From assembly GCF_000220255.1 (NCBI RefSeq), contig NZ_GL982514.1, positions 631,520 through 695,519 on the forward strand: DNA of 64,000 bases, given 5' to 3'. Within the stretch, counting starts at the first letter, position 1, and each line of letters starts with the position of its first letter. Both the position numbers and the translations under genes were made by a program. The stretch is from Prevotella pallens ATCC 700821. GTDB taxonomy: Bacteria; Bacteroidota; Bacteroidia; Bacteroidales; Bacteroidaceae. Under the pieces are notes generated by a model that was not told where the DNA came from, made no database searches, and worked only from the letters and a program-made list of their open reading frames with translations. This document shows, piece by piece, positions 24,932 to 34,726 of this stretch.

Positions 24932-26626
24932 ATGAAACACAACACTTTTTTTAGCTATCTGTTTGCCGCAACAGCTCTTTGTTCGCTTGTTGCGTGCTCG
25001 GACGACGTTACGCCGCCTGGTCCCGACCAGCCACAAGAGCCTGAAACAAAATATGTTGGACAAGCTGTCGGCAACTTCAAAGCGGATGAATGGTATCCGG
25101 GGGGGCAACTTGGAACCACCGAAAACGTAAATACAGGCTGTTACGAAGATAACACTCCTGCTATAGAACAGCAAGGATTGCTCAATCGTTTCAACCAAGG
25201 CGATATGATGGCAAGTGCCAAATACACGCTGAGCACACCTCCTTACAATGGTTGGGGACCTATTGCTTCACGCCGTTCATGCGAATATTGCCACGCTGGA
25301 GGCTATGCACACGGACACAGTCGCGATAATATGGATCCTGTAATGGGTAATGGTTACATTGTTTCGGTGTACTATCCTGATGCACCCGGTAGCAATAATG
25401 GTACGCCAGTAGACCAATTAACTACCTTTACAATGCTACAAGCAGTGGAGCCTTTCCTACCTCCTGTAGATCCAAAACAGATTAATATCACCTGGCACAA
25501 CGTTTCTTCTATGCCAAGCGGACTACCAATGCAGTTCCCCGACGGCGAAAAATTTAGCCTACGATACCCTTCTGTTAGCATTCCACAGACTGCTTTCAAC
25601 ACCGATCCTAAGCCAAGTGGCTACGAAGTACGCCTTATTGCATCGTGCAACTTCCAAGGTTTGGGCTTAATTGATGCCATTTCAAACGAAGATTTAGAGG
25701 CACAATACAAGCAAGAAGGTAGATTTGTTGAGCTTAATCCTGAGTTTTTCGACAACACTACCAAGACTTTGAAGCCTAACGCATGGGCAGAAGACGCTTT
25801 CGGAAACAAGTTTGTGAAGCGCTTCAACTACGACTTGCTCGATGGTTGTTTGGAAAACGACGTTGCTTTATGGGACGAATTAAACGTACTTCGCTCTGAT
25901 ATTAAGCACATTTGCTCTACCGAACCATGGGCAAAAGCTATGTCAGAGAACAACAACGTAATAGATTACATACAGAAAAATGGTGCCAACCCATCATCAT
26001 ACGTGCACCCTTACTACAACGATGGTACACGCGAAGGTATTAAAAAAGCACTTGCTTACCTGCTCTCTCCTAACGATAATGTAAACCTTTACAACAATCC
26101 TTACTTCAATTTCAAGCCTGAAATGAGCGACGATGCCTACCATTCATTTATGGTTTGGCACAGAGGTCTTGCCGTCCCACGTGCTCGAAACCTCAACGAC
26201 AAGGCTGTTCAACGTGGTAAGGAACTGTTTACTGGCGAGTTAGGGTGTGCTCATTGCCACCGCGCTTCGTGGACAACAGGTGCCGACAACCATGGATCAT
26301 CTGTAATTTTGGGCAACAAACAGCTGCCTAAATATGCACATCAAACCATCTATCCATACACTGACTTCATTCAACACAAGCTCGATATGAAGAACGATAT
26401 ACACGGTTCGTGGTGCCGAACAACTCCTTTGTGGGGACGAGGACTATCTCTTCTTAACTCTGGAGTTGAAGACCGACTACACGATGCACGTGCTAGAAAC
26501 GAGATAGAGGCTATTATGTGGCACGCATACAGCAAGAATAGTCAGGCATACAATGCTGCTTTCAAGTTCTATAACTTGCCAAAGGCAGACCGCGATGCTG
26601 TAGTTAAGTTCATACGTTCTATCTAA
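24932..26626 (+). CDS. di-haem oxidoreductase / cytochrome c peroxidase-like lipoprotein (DHOR family)
   Basis: A 564-residue envelope protein with a lipoprotein signal peptide (Cys near residue 22, VACSD). Two c-type haem sites are visible: CEYCH at about residues 117-121 and CAHCH at about 439-443. These and motifs such as TPPYNGWGPIASRRSC and RTTPLWGRGLSLLNSG match the DHOR (DUF1111) family, relatives of di-haem peroxidases. The family is regularly found beside imelysin-like lipoproteins. It should need covalent haem attachment, which fits the cytochrome c maturation gene downstream. The substrate is unknown; redox handling of iron or peroxide is a reasonable guess. Confidence 0.88.
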   Translation: MKHNTFFSYLFAATALCSLVACSDDVTPPGPDQPQEPETKYVGQAVGNFKADEWYPGGQLGTTENVNTGCYEDNTPAIEQQGLLNRFNQGDMMASAKYTLSTPPYNGWGPIASRRSCEYCHAGGYAHGHSRDNMDPVMGNGYIVSVYYPDAPGSNNGTPVDQLTTFTMLQAVEPFLPPVDPKQINITWHNVSSMPSGLPMQFPDGEKFSLRYPSVSIPQTAFNTDPKPSGYEVRLIASCNFQGLGLIDAISNEDLEAQYKQEGRFVELNPEFFDNTTKTLKPNAWAEDAFGNKFVKRFNYDLLDGCLENDVALWDELNVLRSDIKHICSTEPWAKAMSENNNVIDYIQKNGANPSSYVHPYYNDGTREGIKKALAYLLSPNDNVNLYNNPYFNFKPEMSDDAYHSFMVWHRGLAVPRARNLNDKAVQRGKELFTGELGCAHCHRASWTTGADNHGSSVILGNKQLPKYAHQTIYPYTDFIQHKLDMKNDIHGSWCRTTPLWGRGLSLLNSGVEDRLHDARARNEIEAIMWHAYSKNSQAYNAAFKFYNLPKADRDAVVKFIRSI

Positions 26627-26653
26627 CGAACATTAAATTCTATCATACTTATT

Positions 26654-26701
26654 AAGAAGAAGATGCTATCCGCAAAAACGATATCCATCTTCTTCTTTTT
26701 C
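26654..26701 (+). terminator. rho-independent terminator after the di-haem gene
   Basis: A perfect 12-bp stem (AAGAAGAAGATG at 26654-26665 with CATCTTCTTCTT at 26686-26697) is followed by Ts. It separates the iron-module genes from the cytochrome c biogenesis gene, which therefore has its own start in 26702-26908. Confidence 0.85.
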
Positions 26702-26908
26702 TCCAATAGGATTTTAGTATTTGCATACATCTTATTTTATTATAGGTTTGGCTAAATATTATCGGGACAGAACAGTAAAAAACGGCATCGGGAATAATAA
26801 AAACACAAGCCAAAAACAAATAAGATGTTGAATGTTGAATGCTATTTTACATATACAAAAAGAGGTAAACAGACTGCCTAATGGCAGATTTGAATTATTA
26901 TTTCGCAC

Positions 26909-29080
26909 ATGCAAGTAAAGAAAACACTACAAAAAGTATACATAGCTATTATAGTTGTAATGGCGGTTGCAACCATTATTGGAAAGTATACTGGTTTAGA
27001 TTACGTTTCAGATAACATTTTCGGAGCATGGTGGTTCAGTCTTTTGTGGGCTATAGGCACGGCTCTTGGCATTGTCTACTTCATAAAACAAAAGGTTCGT
27101 CGCCCCATTATTGTGCTCTTACACCTATCGTTTGTTGTTATTCTTGCAGGGGCATTGCTCACCCACCTCACCGCAAAACAAGGCATTATACACCTCCGAC
27201 AAGGCAAAGCAACTACCATTTATATTAACAAAAATGGTGAAAACGAAAAACTACCTTTTACCATTTTGCTCAACAAATTCAACGTTTCTTACCATGCAGG
27301 AAATATGGCTGCTATGGACTACGCATCGAATGTAACCATTGTTAAGGACAATAAAAGGTCGCAACAGAATATATCTATGAACAACATATACACGGGGGCG
27401 GGTGTCCGTCTCTACCAAAGCAGTTTCGACGAAGATATGAAAGGGTCTTATCTTTCCGTAAATTCAGACCCCTACGGCATTCCCGTTACCTACACAGGCT
27501 ATGCTCTTCTGTTCTTTGCATTGGTAGCAATGCTTGTTGAACCCAAAGGAAACTTCCGCCGTTTGCTCCGCAACAACGTTGCAAAAGGAACCGTTTCTAT
27601 ATTGCTTTTGCTATTCAGTGCAGCAGCAAATGCCCAAACCACATTGCCAAAAACTACTGCCAACCAGTTTGGAAAACTATTAATAGTATACAACGGACGC
27701 ATCTGCCCAATAGAAACTTATGCCATCGACTTCACTAAAAAGCTTTATGGCAAAGCCAGTTATAAGGGTTTTACACCCTGTCAGATACTTACTGGTTTCT
27801 TGTTCTGGCAAAAAGAATGGATGGGCGAACCCATTTTACAAATAAAGGGTAGCGAAATGCGAACCAAAATGCACCTGAACGAATACATCGCGCCCAGTAG
27901 TTTGTTTAACAGTCAGGGCTATATCTTAGGTCCATATCTACAAGATGCACAGGGCGCACAAGATGGAATAGGCAAGGAAATACTTGATACCGACGACAAA
28001 CTTATGCTTCTGATGAACTTGATACAGGGCGAAACGCTAAAAATATTTCCCTATACAGCGCCCAATGGAAGTGTAAACTGGTTTGCACCTACTGGCAAAC
28101 TGCCACATTCTATGCCTGCAGCACAACAACAATACATACGTTCTATTCTTTCGTTAGCTGGGCAACTGGCTGTGCAAAACAAGGTTAGCACGCTCAACGA
28201 ACTGATTTCTAAATTACAAAAATATCAATATCGCTATGGCAGTACCACCATACCAGCTGGCATAGCTATAAGTGCCGAACACATTTACAACAGTTTTCCG
28301 TTTGCTACAGTACTCTTCATAGTGAACCTTACACTTGGTTTGCTCTCCGTTTTCTTCCTTACTCGTCCACGTCGCTATGCTCTTTTCACGTGGCTTATGG
28401 CTGTGTCGTGGTGCGTTCTCACCTTTACACTGGCGCTGCGGTGGATAATAAACGGAACAATACCCATTGCCAATGGCTACGAAACTATGCTTCTTCTGTC
28501 GTGGCTCATTATGATTGTATCGATAGCAACCACACGCAAACTCCAAATTATGACTACTTTCGGACTGCTTGCCAGTGGTTTTATGCTGTTGGTTAGCCAT
28601 TTGGGCGAAATGGACCCCAGCATAACGCCTCGTATGCCCGTACTAAACAGTCCGCTGTTAAGCATACATGTCAGCATCATTATGGTATCGTATGCACTAC
28701 TTTCGCTCACTTTTGTTTGTGCAGTGGCATATTTCTGTACGCAACGAAGCACCAAAACCAATATCGTTCAGATTAATTCGCAACTCACTACCCTCTCTCA
28801 AATCTTCTTATACCCTGCCATTACCACGCTCGGACTGGGCATATTCATTGGTGCTATCTGGGCAAACATCAGCTGGGGAAACTATTGGGGGTGGGATCCA
28901 AAGGAGACATGGGCACTCATAACCTTTATGATTTATGCCATTCCCCTACACTTTCAGAGTCTGCCTAAGTTTCGAAAGCCAAACATATACCACCTTTTTA
29001 TGCTTATAGCCTTCCTTAGTATTCTTATGACATACTTCGGAGTGAACTACATTTTGGGGGGTATGCACTCATACGCATAA
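26909..29080 (+). CDS. fused cytochrome c biogenesis protein (ResB/CcsB-CcsA)
   Basis: A 723-residue membrane protein that joins a ResB/CcsB-like half (about 1-440, four membrane segments and a large periplasmic loop) to a CcsA-like half (about 450-723). The haem-handling WWD signature WGNYWGWDPKETWAL starts at residue 656, and histidines that flank the haem are present in the following loops (for example near ISIHVSIIMVSY). System II synthetases of this type move haem across the membrane and attach it to CxxCH motifs. The di-haem protein just upstream is an obvious client. Membrane-spanning fusions of this kind are known in Bacteroidetes and epsilonproteobacteria. Confidence 0.88.
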   Translation: MQVKKTLQKVYIAIIVVMAVATIIGKYTGLDYVSDNIFGAWWFSLLWAIGTALGIVYFIKQKVRRPIIVLLHLSFVVILAGALLTHLTAKQGIIHLRQGKATTIYINKNGENEKLPFTILLNKFNVSYHAGNMAAMDYASNVTIVKDNKRSQQNISMNNIYTGAGVRLYQSSFDEDMKGSYLSVNSDPYGIPVTYTGYALLFFALVAMLVEPKGNFRRLLRNNVAKGTVSILLLLFSAAANAQTTLPKTTANQFGKLLIVYNGRICPIETYAIDFTKKLYGKASYKGFTPCQILTGFLFWQKEWMGEPILQIKGSEMRTKMHLNEYIAPSSLFNSQGYILGPYLQDAQGAQDGIGKEILDTDDKLMLLMNLIQGETLKIFPYTAPNGSVNWFAPTGKLPHSMPAAQQQYIRSILSLAGQLAVQNKVSTLNELISKLQKYQYRYGSTTIPAGIAISAEHIYNSFPFATVLFIVNLTLGLLSVFFLTRPRRYALFTWLMAVSWCVLTFTLALRWIINGTIPIANGYETMLLLSWLIMIVSIATTRKLQIMTTFGLLASGFMLLVSHLGEMDPSITPRMPVLNSPLLSIHVSIIMVSYALLSLTFVCAVAYFCTQRSTKTNIVQINSQLTTLSQIFLYPAITTLGLGIFIGAIWANISWGNYWGWDPKETWALITFMIYAIPLHFQSLPKFRKPNIYHLFMLIAFLSILMTYFGVNYILGGMHSYA

Positions 29081-29316
29081 CGTTGGCGCAACACCAAAAC
29101 CTGTCCCCTTACAGCCCATTACACGCATTTCGCAAGCTGTGGGGGCATATTTTTTGTGTCCATACATACACCAAAACCAACTGATGCCGTGTTAAAAACA
29201 TTATAAATCACGACATTTACAATAGGAATACGCCATTTATTTTGCAGATTTATGTGCATTCGGGACACAATAAATCGCATATACGCCTTACGAAATTTCC
29301 CACAGACACACCGTTA

Positions 29317-29473
29317 GGCGTAGGGGACCGATTCATCGTGCCCGTATTTTTCCTTTGCCAAATCCGTATTTTCCCATTATTAAATACGTGTATTCGTTTC
29401 ATCGCAAACACATTTCTGTTCCCCATTTTGTGGCATTTACGGATATGCGGGCACGATAAATCGGTCCCCTACG
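29317..29473. repeat. long imperfect palindrome, copy 2
   Basis: The left arm at 29317-29344 (GGCGTAGGGGACCGATTC.., ending CGTGCCCG) is complementary with few mismatches to 29448-29473 (CGGGCACGATAAATCGGTCC.., ending CTACG). The interior includes ATACGTGTATTCGTTTCATC and CATTTACGGATATG, which recur in copies near 29.8 and 54.8 kb. No gene is encoded; reading frames across it are artefacts. The segment 29081-29316 before it holds nothing I can name. Confidence 0.8.
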
Positions 29474-29599
29474 GCTGCTAACGGTCCGCTAATAACGCTG
29501 CTGCCGAATTGGAATAATATGGCAAACACTCCGCAAAATATCCACATTCAACCACGAAATACGTGCGAACGATTTGCAACAACATAACATTCAAAAATC

Positions 29600-29687
29600 A
29601 AAAACCATACTTTTGCAATACAAAAACCCCCTTTTTGCACGCCAAAAACCATACTTTTACACGGCAAAAACCATACTTTTGTTTTGC
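29600..29687. repeat. 22-bp array (AAAAACC core), four units
   Basis: Units lie at 29600-29621, 29622-29643, 29644-29665 and 29666-29687. The order of cores (CCATAC, CCCCC, CCATAC, CCATAC) and spacers (GCACGCC, ACACGGC) is the same as in the reverse complement of the array at 54567. It is preceded by the shared linker with CACTCCG, ATATCCACATTCAACCACGA and GATTTGCAACAACATAAC, and followed by GGATATGTAACGTACAGAT. Confidence 0.88.
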
Positions 29688-29777
29688 GGATATGTAACGT
29701 ACAGATAGCGAACGCATTACAAACGTTCCGTGAATGTGCAACGAACACCCCAAAAACAGCCACGAAACACTCCGCCA

Positions 29778-30128
29778 GGCGTAGGGGCCGATTCATCGTG
29801 CCCGTATCCTTACATTGTCAAATCCGTATTTTCACATCATCAAATACACATATTCGTTTCATCGCAAACACATTTCCACATTATCAAATACGCATATTCA
29901 TTTCATTGCACACACATATCCGTTCGTCATTTTGTGGATATATACGGATTTGCGGGCGCGATAAATCGGTCCCCTACAGCTGCTAACGGTCTGCTAATAA
30001 CGTTGCTAACAGATTGAAATAATATGGTGAACACTCCGTGAAATATCTACGTTCAACCACGAAAACACCCAACGAACAATTTGCAACTATACAACTTTCA
30101 AAAAACAAAAACTATACTTTTGTTTTCC
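29778..30128. repeat. palindrome copy 3 with linker and a single 22-bp unit
   Basis: The arms are at 29778-29804 (GGCGTAGGGGCCGATTCATC.., ending GTGCCCG) and 29953-29977 (CGGGCGCGATAAATCGGTCC.., ending CCTAC). Relative to copy 2, the interior carries an extra near-duplicate of about 45 bases (from 29838 and from 29882, both with ATCAAATAC and ATATTC). The linker (GGTCTGCTAATAACG, CACTCCGTGAAATATCTACG, TTTGCAACTATACAACTTTC) leads to one unit, AAAAACTATACTTTTG, at 30107-30128. The remaining 30129-30668 is AT-rich with no gene or clear promoter. Confidence 0.8.
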
Positions 30129-30668
30129 CTAAAATGTAATGCCATTACACCATAGCACAGAAACAACACACAACAGCACATTATATATAATGTATACACA
30201 CTCTTATTATACACACCACACCACACTATCGCAATAGATTTACTCACCATCAGAAAACTTAAAAAATAGTTATCAGCCACCATAAAAGGCGAAAATGTGG
30301 CGCAAAATGTGAAAAAGATAAAAAAAATAAAGATATTACAGTCTACCTTTTGCCGTTCTAAAGAATATTACTAAATTAGCGGACGAATACAGAGAGATAT
30401 AGAAATAAAAACCAAATATATCGATATCAGGCAGACTCTATCAACAATAGTTATAGTGTTTTTGCCCCTAAATCGAGAAGAATCCACCCCTAAACACAAG
30501 ATGTATTACCAAATATACATCGGGAAATGCCAAAAGTGGATAGCTTAGAAAAATAGAAAGGCACAGAAAGTACGGCGAAAAAACAAATCGTCTGCCACAA
30601 TGTGGAAACCCTAAAATGTGCCTTCAGTATATAAATCAAGTACTATTATTCATTACATTCTTACGTTT

Positions 30669-32783
30669 ATGAGAAAAAACTATTTACAATTAGCCCTTGC
30701 GGCAACCTTAACAATGGCAGCAACAGCCACTGTTTCTGCTCAGCAAAACACTCAAAACGAGGTTCAAAAGCTTACACGAAGCGTACTACCGCAGCAGTCT
30801 AAAATTACAACAGCTGCCTTTAGCCTCAACAAAAATGTGGCTAACGTACCCCTAACAACAGTTTATAAGGCTGCAAATCCGTATGGAGAAGAACAGCAAG
30901 TAATGTTTGAAGACTTCGCAAAGATGACTTCAGGAAGCGAAGCTACCCCCGATACAGAGGCAAACATAATTAAAGACGAGTTTGAATACCCTTGGATTAA
31001 CACCAAAGACGAATATTTTAAACAAGCAGGTTGGGGTTCTGGCAACGCATATCCCGCAGGCGGAACTGTTTATTTGGACTCTAATCCAAACGATATGGCA
31101 CACATTAACACGCCAATGCTTAACGTAGCCGCAAACGGAGGCATAGCTTGGATTCGATTTAAAGCACGTGCTAAGAACGCCGGAGATAACCCACAAGTTA
31201 TGGTAGAGGCTGCCGAAACCTTCAATATGTCGCCCTCTTGGCGCATGATGGGTAGTGCTGCACTTCCTCAACTCAGCACAGAATGGAAAGAATATTCTAT
31301 GTTCTTCTATGGCGGAGGCGAATATACACTCTTCAATATCGTGTCGGTTATGGCACCAGTGTATATCGACAACATCGAAGTTTTCACAGTTAAACAACAC
31401 ATTGGCACACCAACCGCATTGCCACATACCAACTATGAGGGTACCAGTTTCGATGCTAATTGGACACCAGTAGAGGGTGCTACAGGCTACAAAGTGAATG
31501 TTTTCACACTCAATAAGGAAACTGGCAAGGCTGAATATCTATTCGAAAACAAGCCCGTTACCACAAATAAGTTCCACGTAACAGGTGCAACGTCTGGACA
31601 AACATACTTCTATAATGTGGCTGCAACTAAGGATAATTATACATCAATACCATCTGATAAGATGTTCGTATATAACCTTGAGGCTCCTGTTTTGAAGGAT
31701 GTTACCAACTTAGATAGGAATAAATACACTGCAGAATGGAGTACTGTTCCTTCAGCAGAACGCTATAACTACATTGCATACTACGACCGTAAAGCCGACA
31801 AAACTGGCGAATTTGTAGTTACAAACGAAGATTTCACAGGCGTTAAAGACGCTGATGGAAACCTTACAGGGTGGACTAAAGAAGATCCTAACCCAGGTTC
31901 GTACGACTCTTACTATATTCCAGAAATGAAACAAGCAGGTTGGAAAGGTACACAATATGCACCTTACACCGACTATATATGCTTAGACGGCTGGCAATAT
32001 TACCACAACCACCAAGACGCAGGACTTATTTCGCCAGAGATGGATATGTCTAAAGATGGTGGAAAATTCACTGTTAATGTTAAATTAGCCGGAGCTTCGA
32101 CTATCGCAATAGATGAAAACAACAACGAGTTCACTGCTTATACACAAGCGGCTTTCGCTCTTTTCAACTACAACGAAGCCACTTGCGACTACGAACAAGC
32201 AGAACTTATATACCCCGAAGGCTATCCAAAGGCTGTTAATGGCGACTGGAAAAACTTCACAATAAACTTTACTAAGGGTTCAAAAAAGTCTATAATAGGT
32301 ATCTACGCTGTATATGCTGACGAGCATCTCTACCTCGACGACCTGAAGATTACACAGAAATATCAGGCAGGAGAAAGCCTTAACGACCCATTCATATTCC
32401 GTAGATGGTTACAAGAACCTAAGGTAGACATTACCATTCCTGCATTTGTTGGTAAGTCAGATGTTAGTCATCGTGTAACAGCTTTCAAGACAAACAGCGA
32501 TAGAAACGTAAAAAAACAATACGTAGAAAGTAAGTTTAGCGAACTAAAGAAGGTGGGCACAGCCAACGGTATTAGCAATATTGGTCTTTCTAAAGCAGTG
32601 GTTAAGATGGAAGGCAACAATGTTTACGTAAACAATATCAATGGCGAAAACGTCCAAATATATACTCTCGACGGACAACTTGTGTACAATAACAAGGGCG
32701 AAAAGAACATTCGCGTAGCCTTAACACAGCACGGTGCTTACATCGTAAAGGTGGGTGACAAGACTATTAAGTTGGTTTTTTAA
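30669..32783 (+). CDS. large secreted protein with Fn3-like and T9SS sorting regions
   Basis: I chose the ATG at 30669, which gives a standard signal peptide (MRKNYLQLALAATLTMAATATVSAQ); the longer frame from 30618 adds 17 residues of non-signal sequence. The 704-residue product has two jelly-roll-like segments of the choice-of-anchor J/cleaved adhesin type (about 85-245 and 395-570, each with an acidic start followed by AGWGSG or AGWKGT), with fibronectin-III-like strands between (about 250-390). The end (VYVNNINGENVQIYTLDGQLVY.., GAYIVKVGDKTIKLVF) matches a T9SS C-terminal domain. It is likely a surface or secreted adhesin or protease-associated protein; no catalytic residues are seen. Confidence 0.75.
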   Translation: MRKNYLQLALAATLTMAATATVSAQQNTQNEVQKLTRSVLPQQSKITTAAFSLNKNVANVPLTTVYKAANPYGEEQQVMFEDFAKMTSGSEATPDTEANIIKDEFEYPWINTKDEYFKQAGWGSGNAYPAGGTVYLDSNPNDMAHINTPMLNVAANGGIAWIRFKARAKNAGDNPQVMVEAAETFNMSPSWRMMGSAALPQLSTEWKEYSMFFYGGGEYTLFNIVSVMAPVYIDNIEVFTVKQHIGTPTALPHTNYEGTSFDANWTPVEGATGYKVNVFTLNKETGKAEYLFENKPVTTNKFHVTGATSGQTYFYNVAATKDNYTSIPSDKMFVYNLEAPVLKDVTNLDRNKYTAEWSTVPSAERYNYIAYYDRKADKTGEFVVTNEDFTGVKDADGNLTGWTKEDPNPGSYDSYYIPEMKQAGWKGTQYAPYTDYICLDGWQYYHNHQDAGLISPEMDMSKDGGKFTVNVKLAGASTIAIDENNNEFTAYTQAAFALFNYNEATCDYEQAELIYPEGYPKAVNGDWKNFTINFTKGSKKSIIGIYAVYADEHLYLDDLKITQKYQAGESLNDPFIFRRWLQEPKVDITIPAFVGKSDVSHRVTAFKTNSDRNVKKQYVESKFSELKKVGTANGISNIGLSKAVVKMEGNNVYVNNINGENVQIYTLDGQLVYNNKGEKNIRVALTQHGAYIVKVGDKTIKLVF

Positions 32784-32805
32784 TGTAGTCACATAGTATT
32801 AGTTG

Positions 32806-32837
32806 GGGCATACCAGGCTTTCTGGTGTGCCCTTTTT
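32806..32837 (+). terminator. rho-independent terminator after the secreted protein gene
   Basis: GGGCATACCAG (32806-32816) pairs with CTGGTGTGCCC (32822-32832) over 11 bp with one G-U pair and a five-base loop, followed by five Ts. Confidence 0.9.
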
Positions 32838-33069
32838 GCTTTTATGCGGTGCACAATAGATATTCTGGAGTAGCAAGACACCCTATTTGTGCCAACAAAA
32901 GTTGTTAGAAATATTAATATAGTTAGGAGTTTTAGAAAGCAAAGATGGCTGTTTTACACCTAAAAAATATCCAAGAACAATGGTTCTCGTTATAGTTTTA
33001 TAAAGCAAAACAGCCAGCTTCTATAAATGTTGTCCATAGAAACACAACGTTTTCTATGGACTTTCGTGT

Positions 33070-34431
33070 TTACAACTTGTCGTATTCCAGATGGAAATTA
33101 ATAACAGCTTCGATAGATTTCCAGTACATATCGAGCTGAATATTCTCGTTTGGAGAGTGAATAAGGTTCGATTCTAAGCCGAAACCCATAAGTACTGTCT
33201 TCACACCAAGCACCTCTTCGAAGGTTGCAATAATAGGAATGCTGCCACCACGACGTGCTGCAATGGGTCGTTTACCAAAGGCTTTTTCAAACCCACGCTC
33301 GGCTGCTTTGTAGGCAGGAAGGTCTATTGGACACACATAACCCTGCCCACCGTGCATCGATTCTACCTTTACTTTCACGGTTTTAGGTGCTACACGTTGG
33401 AAATAATCTACCACCATCTGCCCTATTTTTGCATGATCTTGGTGTGGAACAAGCCTACATGATAGCTTTGCGTATGCCTTAGAAGGTATCACAGTCTTAG
33501 CTCCTTCGCCCTGATAACCACCCCAAATGCCACAAACATCAAAGCTTGGACGGAAGCCAGTGTGCTCTATGGTGCTGTAACCCTTCTCTCCGAACAGCTC
33601 ATCAACGTCTAACGAGTTTTTATAAGCAGCCTCATCGAAAGGTATTTGTGCCACCATTGCACGTTCTTCTGGCGATACTTCCTCTACATCGTCGTAGAAA
33701 CCGGGGAACTGAATCTTGCCATCTTTGTCTGTAACATCGGTTATTAGTTTGCAGAGCACGTTTATTGGATTTGCCACAGCTCCACCAAAGTGGCCCGAAT
33801 GTAGGTCGTGGTTGGGTCCAGTTACCTCTATTTGCCAGTAGGCTAAGCCACGCAGACCCACTGTTAGCGATGGTATGTCTTTGGCAATCATACTAGTATC
33901 CGATACCAAAATTACATCGCACTTCAGCAATTCCTTATGTTTTTTACAGAAAGCCTCTAAACTTGGCGAGCCAATTTCCTCTTCTCCTTCGAGTATAAAC
34001 TTTATATTGTGCTTTAATAGGTTGTTCTTAACAATATATTCGAATGCCTTTGCCTGAATAAACGACTGACCTTTGTCGTCGTCAGCCCCCCTTGCCCATA
34101 GACGTCCGTCCTTAATTACGGGTTCAAAAGGTTCGGTTTTCCAAAGTTCAAAAGGTTCTGCTGGCATCACATCGTAGTGTCCATAGATAAGAACTGTACG
34201 GGCTGCAGGGTCTACAATCTTCTCTCCGTACACCACAGGATTACCATCTGTTGGCATTACTTCTGCCCTATCTACACCCGCCATTAGCAACAATTCTTTC
34301 CAACGTTCGGCACAACGCACCATATCGGCACCGTGTTTATCGGGTTGAGCACTCACACTGGGTATGCGAATCAGACTGAATAGCTCTTCAAGTATTCGGT
34401 CTTGGTTTTCCTTTATATACTCTTTTATCAT
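33070..34431 (-). CDS. M20 family dipeptidase
   Basis: A 453-residue cytosolic metallopeptidase with both zinc-site hallmarks of the M20 family: YGHYDVMPAEP (about 84-94) for the first His/Asp and RGADDDKGQ (about 115-123) for the bridging Asp, followed by LEGEEEIGSPS (about 148-158) with the catalytic Glu pair. Family members of this length cleave dipeptides and other short peptides. This suits an organism that ferments peptides and amino acids. A TAAGTTTG box (34467-34474, complement) marks a likely start site 36 bases upstream of the ATG. Confidence 0.9.
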   Translation of the reverse strand: MIKEYIKENQDRILEELFSLIRIPSVSAQPDKHGADMVRCAERWKELLLMAGVDRAEVMPTDGNPVVYGEKIVDPAARTVLIYGHYDVMPAEPFELWKTEPFEPVIKDGRLWARGADDDKGQSFIQAKAFEYIVKNNLLKHNIKFILEGEEEIGSPSLEAFCKKHKELLKCDVILVSDTSMIAKDIPSLTVGLRGLAYWQIEVTGPNHDLHSGHFGGAVANPINVLCKLITDVTDKDGKIQFPGFYDDVEEVSPEERAMVAQIPFDEAAYKNSLDVDELFGEKGYSTIEHTGFRPSFDVCGIWGGYQGEGAKTVIPSKAYAKLSCRLVPHQDHAKIGQMVVDYFQRVAPKTVKVKVESMHGGQGYVCPIDLPAYKAAERGFEKAFGKRPIAARRGGSIPIIATFEEVLGVKTVLMGFGLESNLIHSPNENIQLDMYWKSIEAVINFHLEYDKL

Positions 34432-34610
34432 TTTGTTTGGGTTTAAAGGTTAAATGTTTCTTGTTGCAAACTTACATATTTTAAACGTATTTAGCGAAGG
34501 AAAAAGGCAAAATGTTATGTACTCACTGCCATTTGTAGGGTATAAACACCGCTTTTATGTGCAATATGCGCTATATTTTTGCTTTTATTGAATAGCACTT
34601 CAATGGCATA

Positions 34611-34647
34611 AAAAAAGCGAAATGCCATATTGGGCATTCCGCTTTTT
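34611..34647 (-). terminator. terminator of the rubrerythrin gene
   Basis: On the minus strand AAAAAGCGGAATGCC (34633-34647, complement) pairs with GGCATTTCGCTTTTT (34612-34626, complement), one G-U pair, ending in a run of T (As at 34611-34616 on the plus strand). Confidence 0.85.
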
Positions 34648-34726
34648 ATGTTTCTTAGCAACGTATTGGCAGCAGAAGAATGGAGAGATTAAACTGCCAA
34701 CACTGCCCTTTTAAAGGCTAAATTGC

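Noticed and set aside
29242-30017. Several 79-100 codon frames
   Set aside because: All are read through the palindrome element and its copies, with composition set by the repeat.
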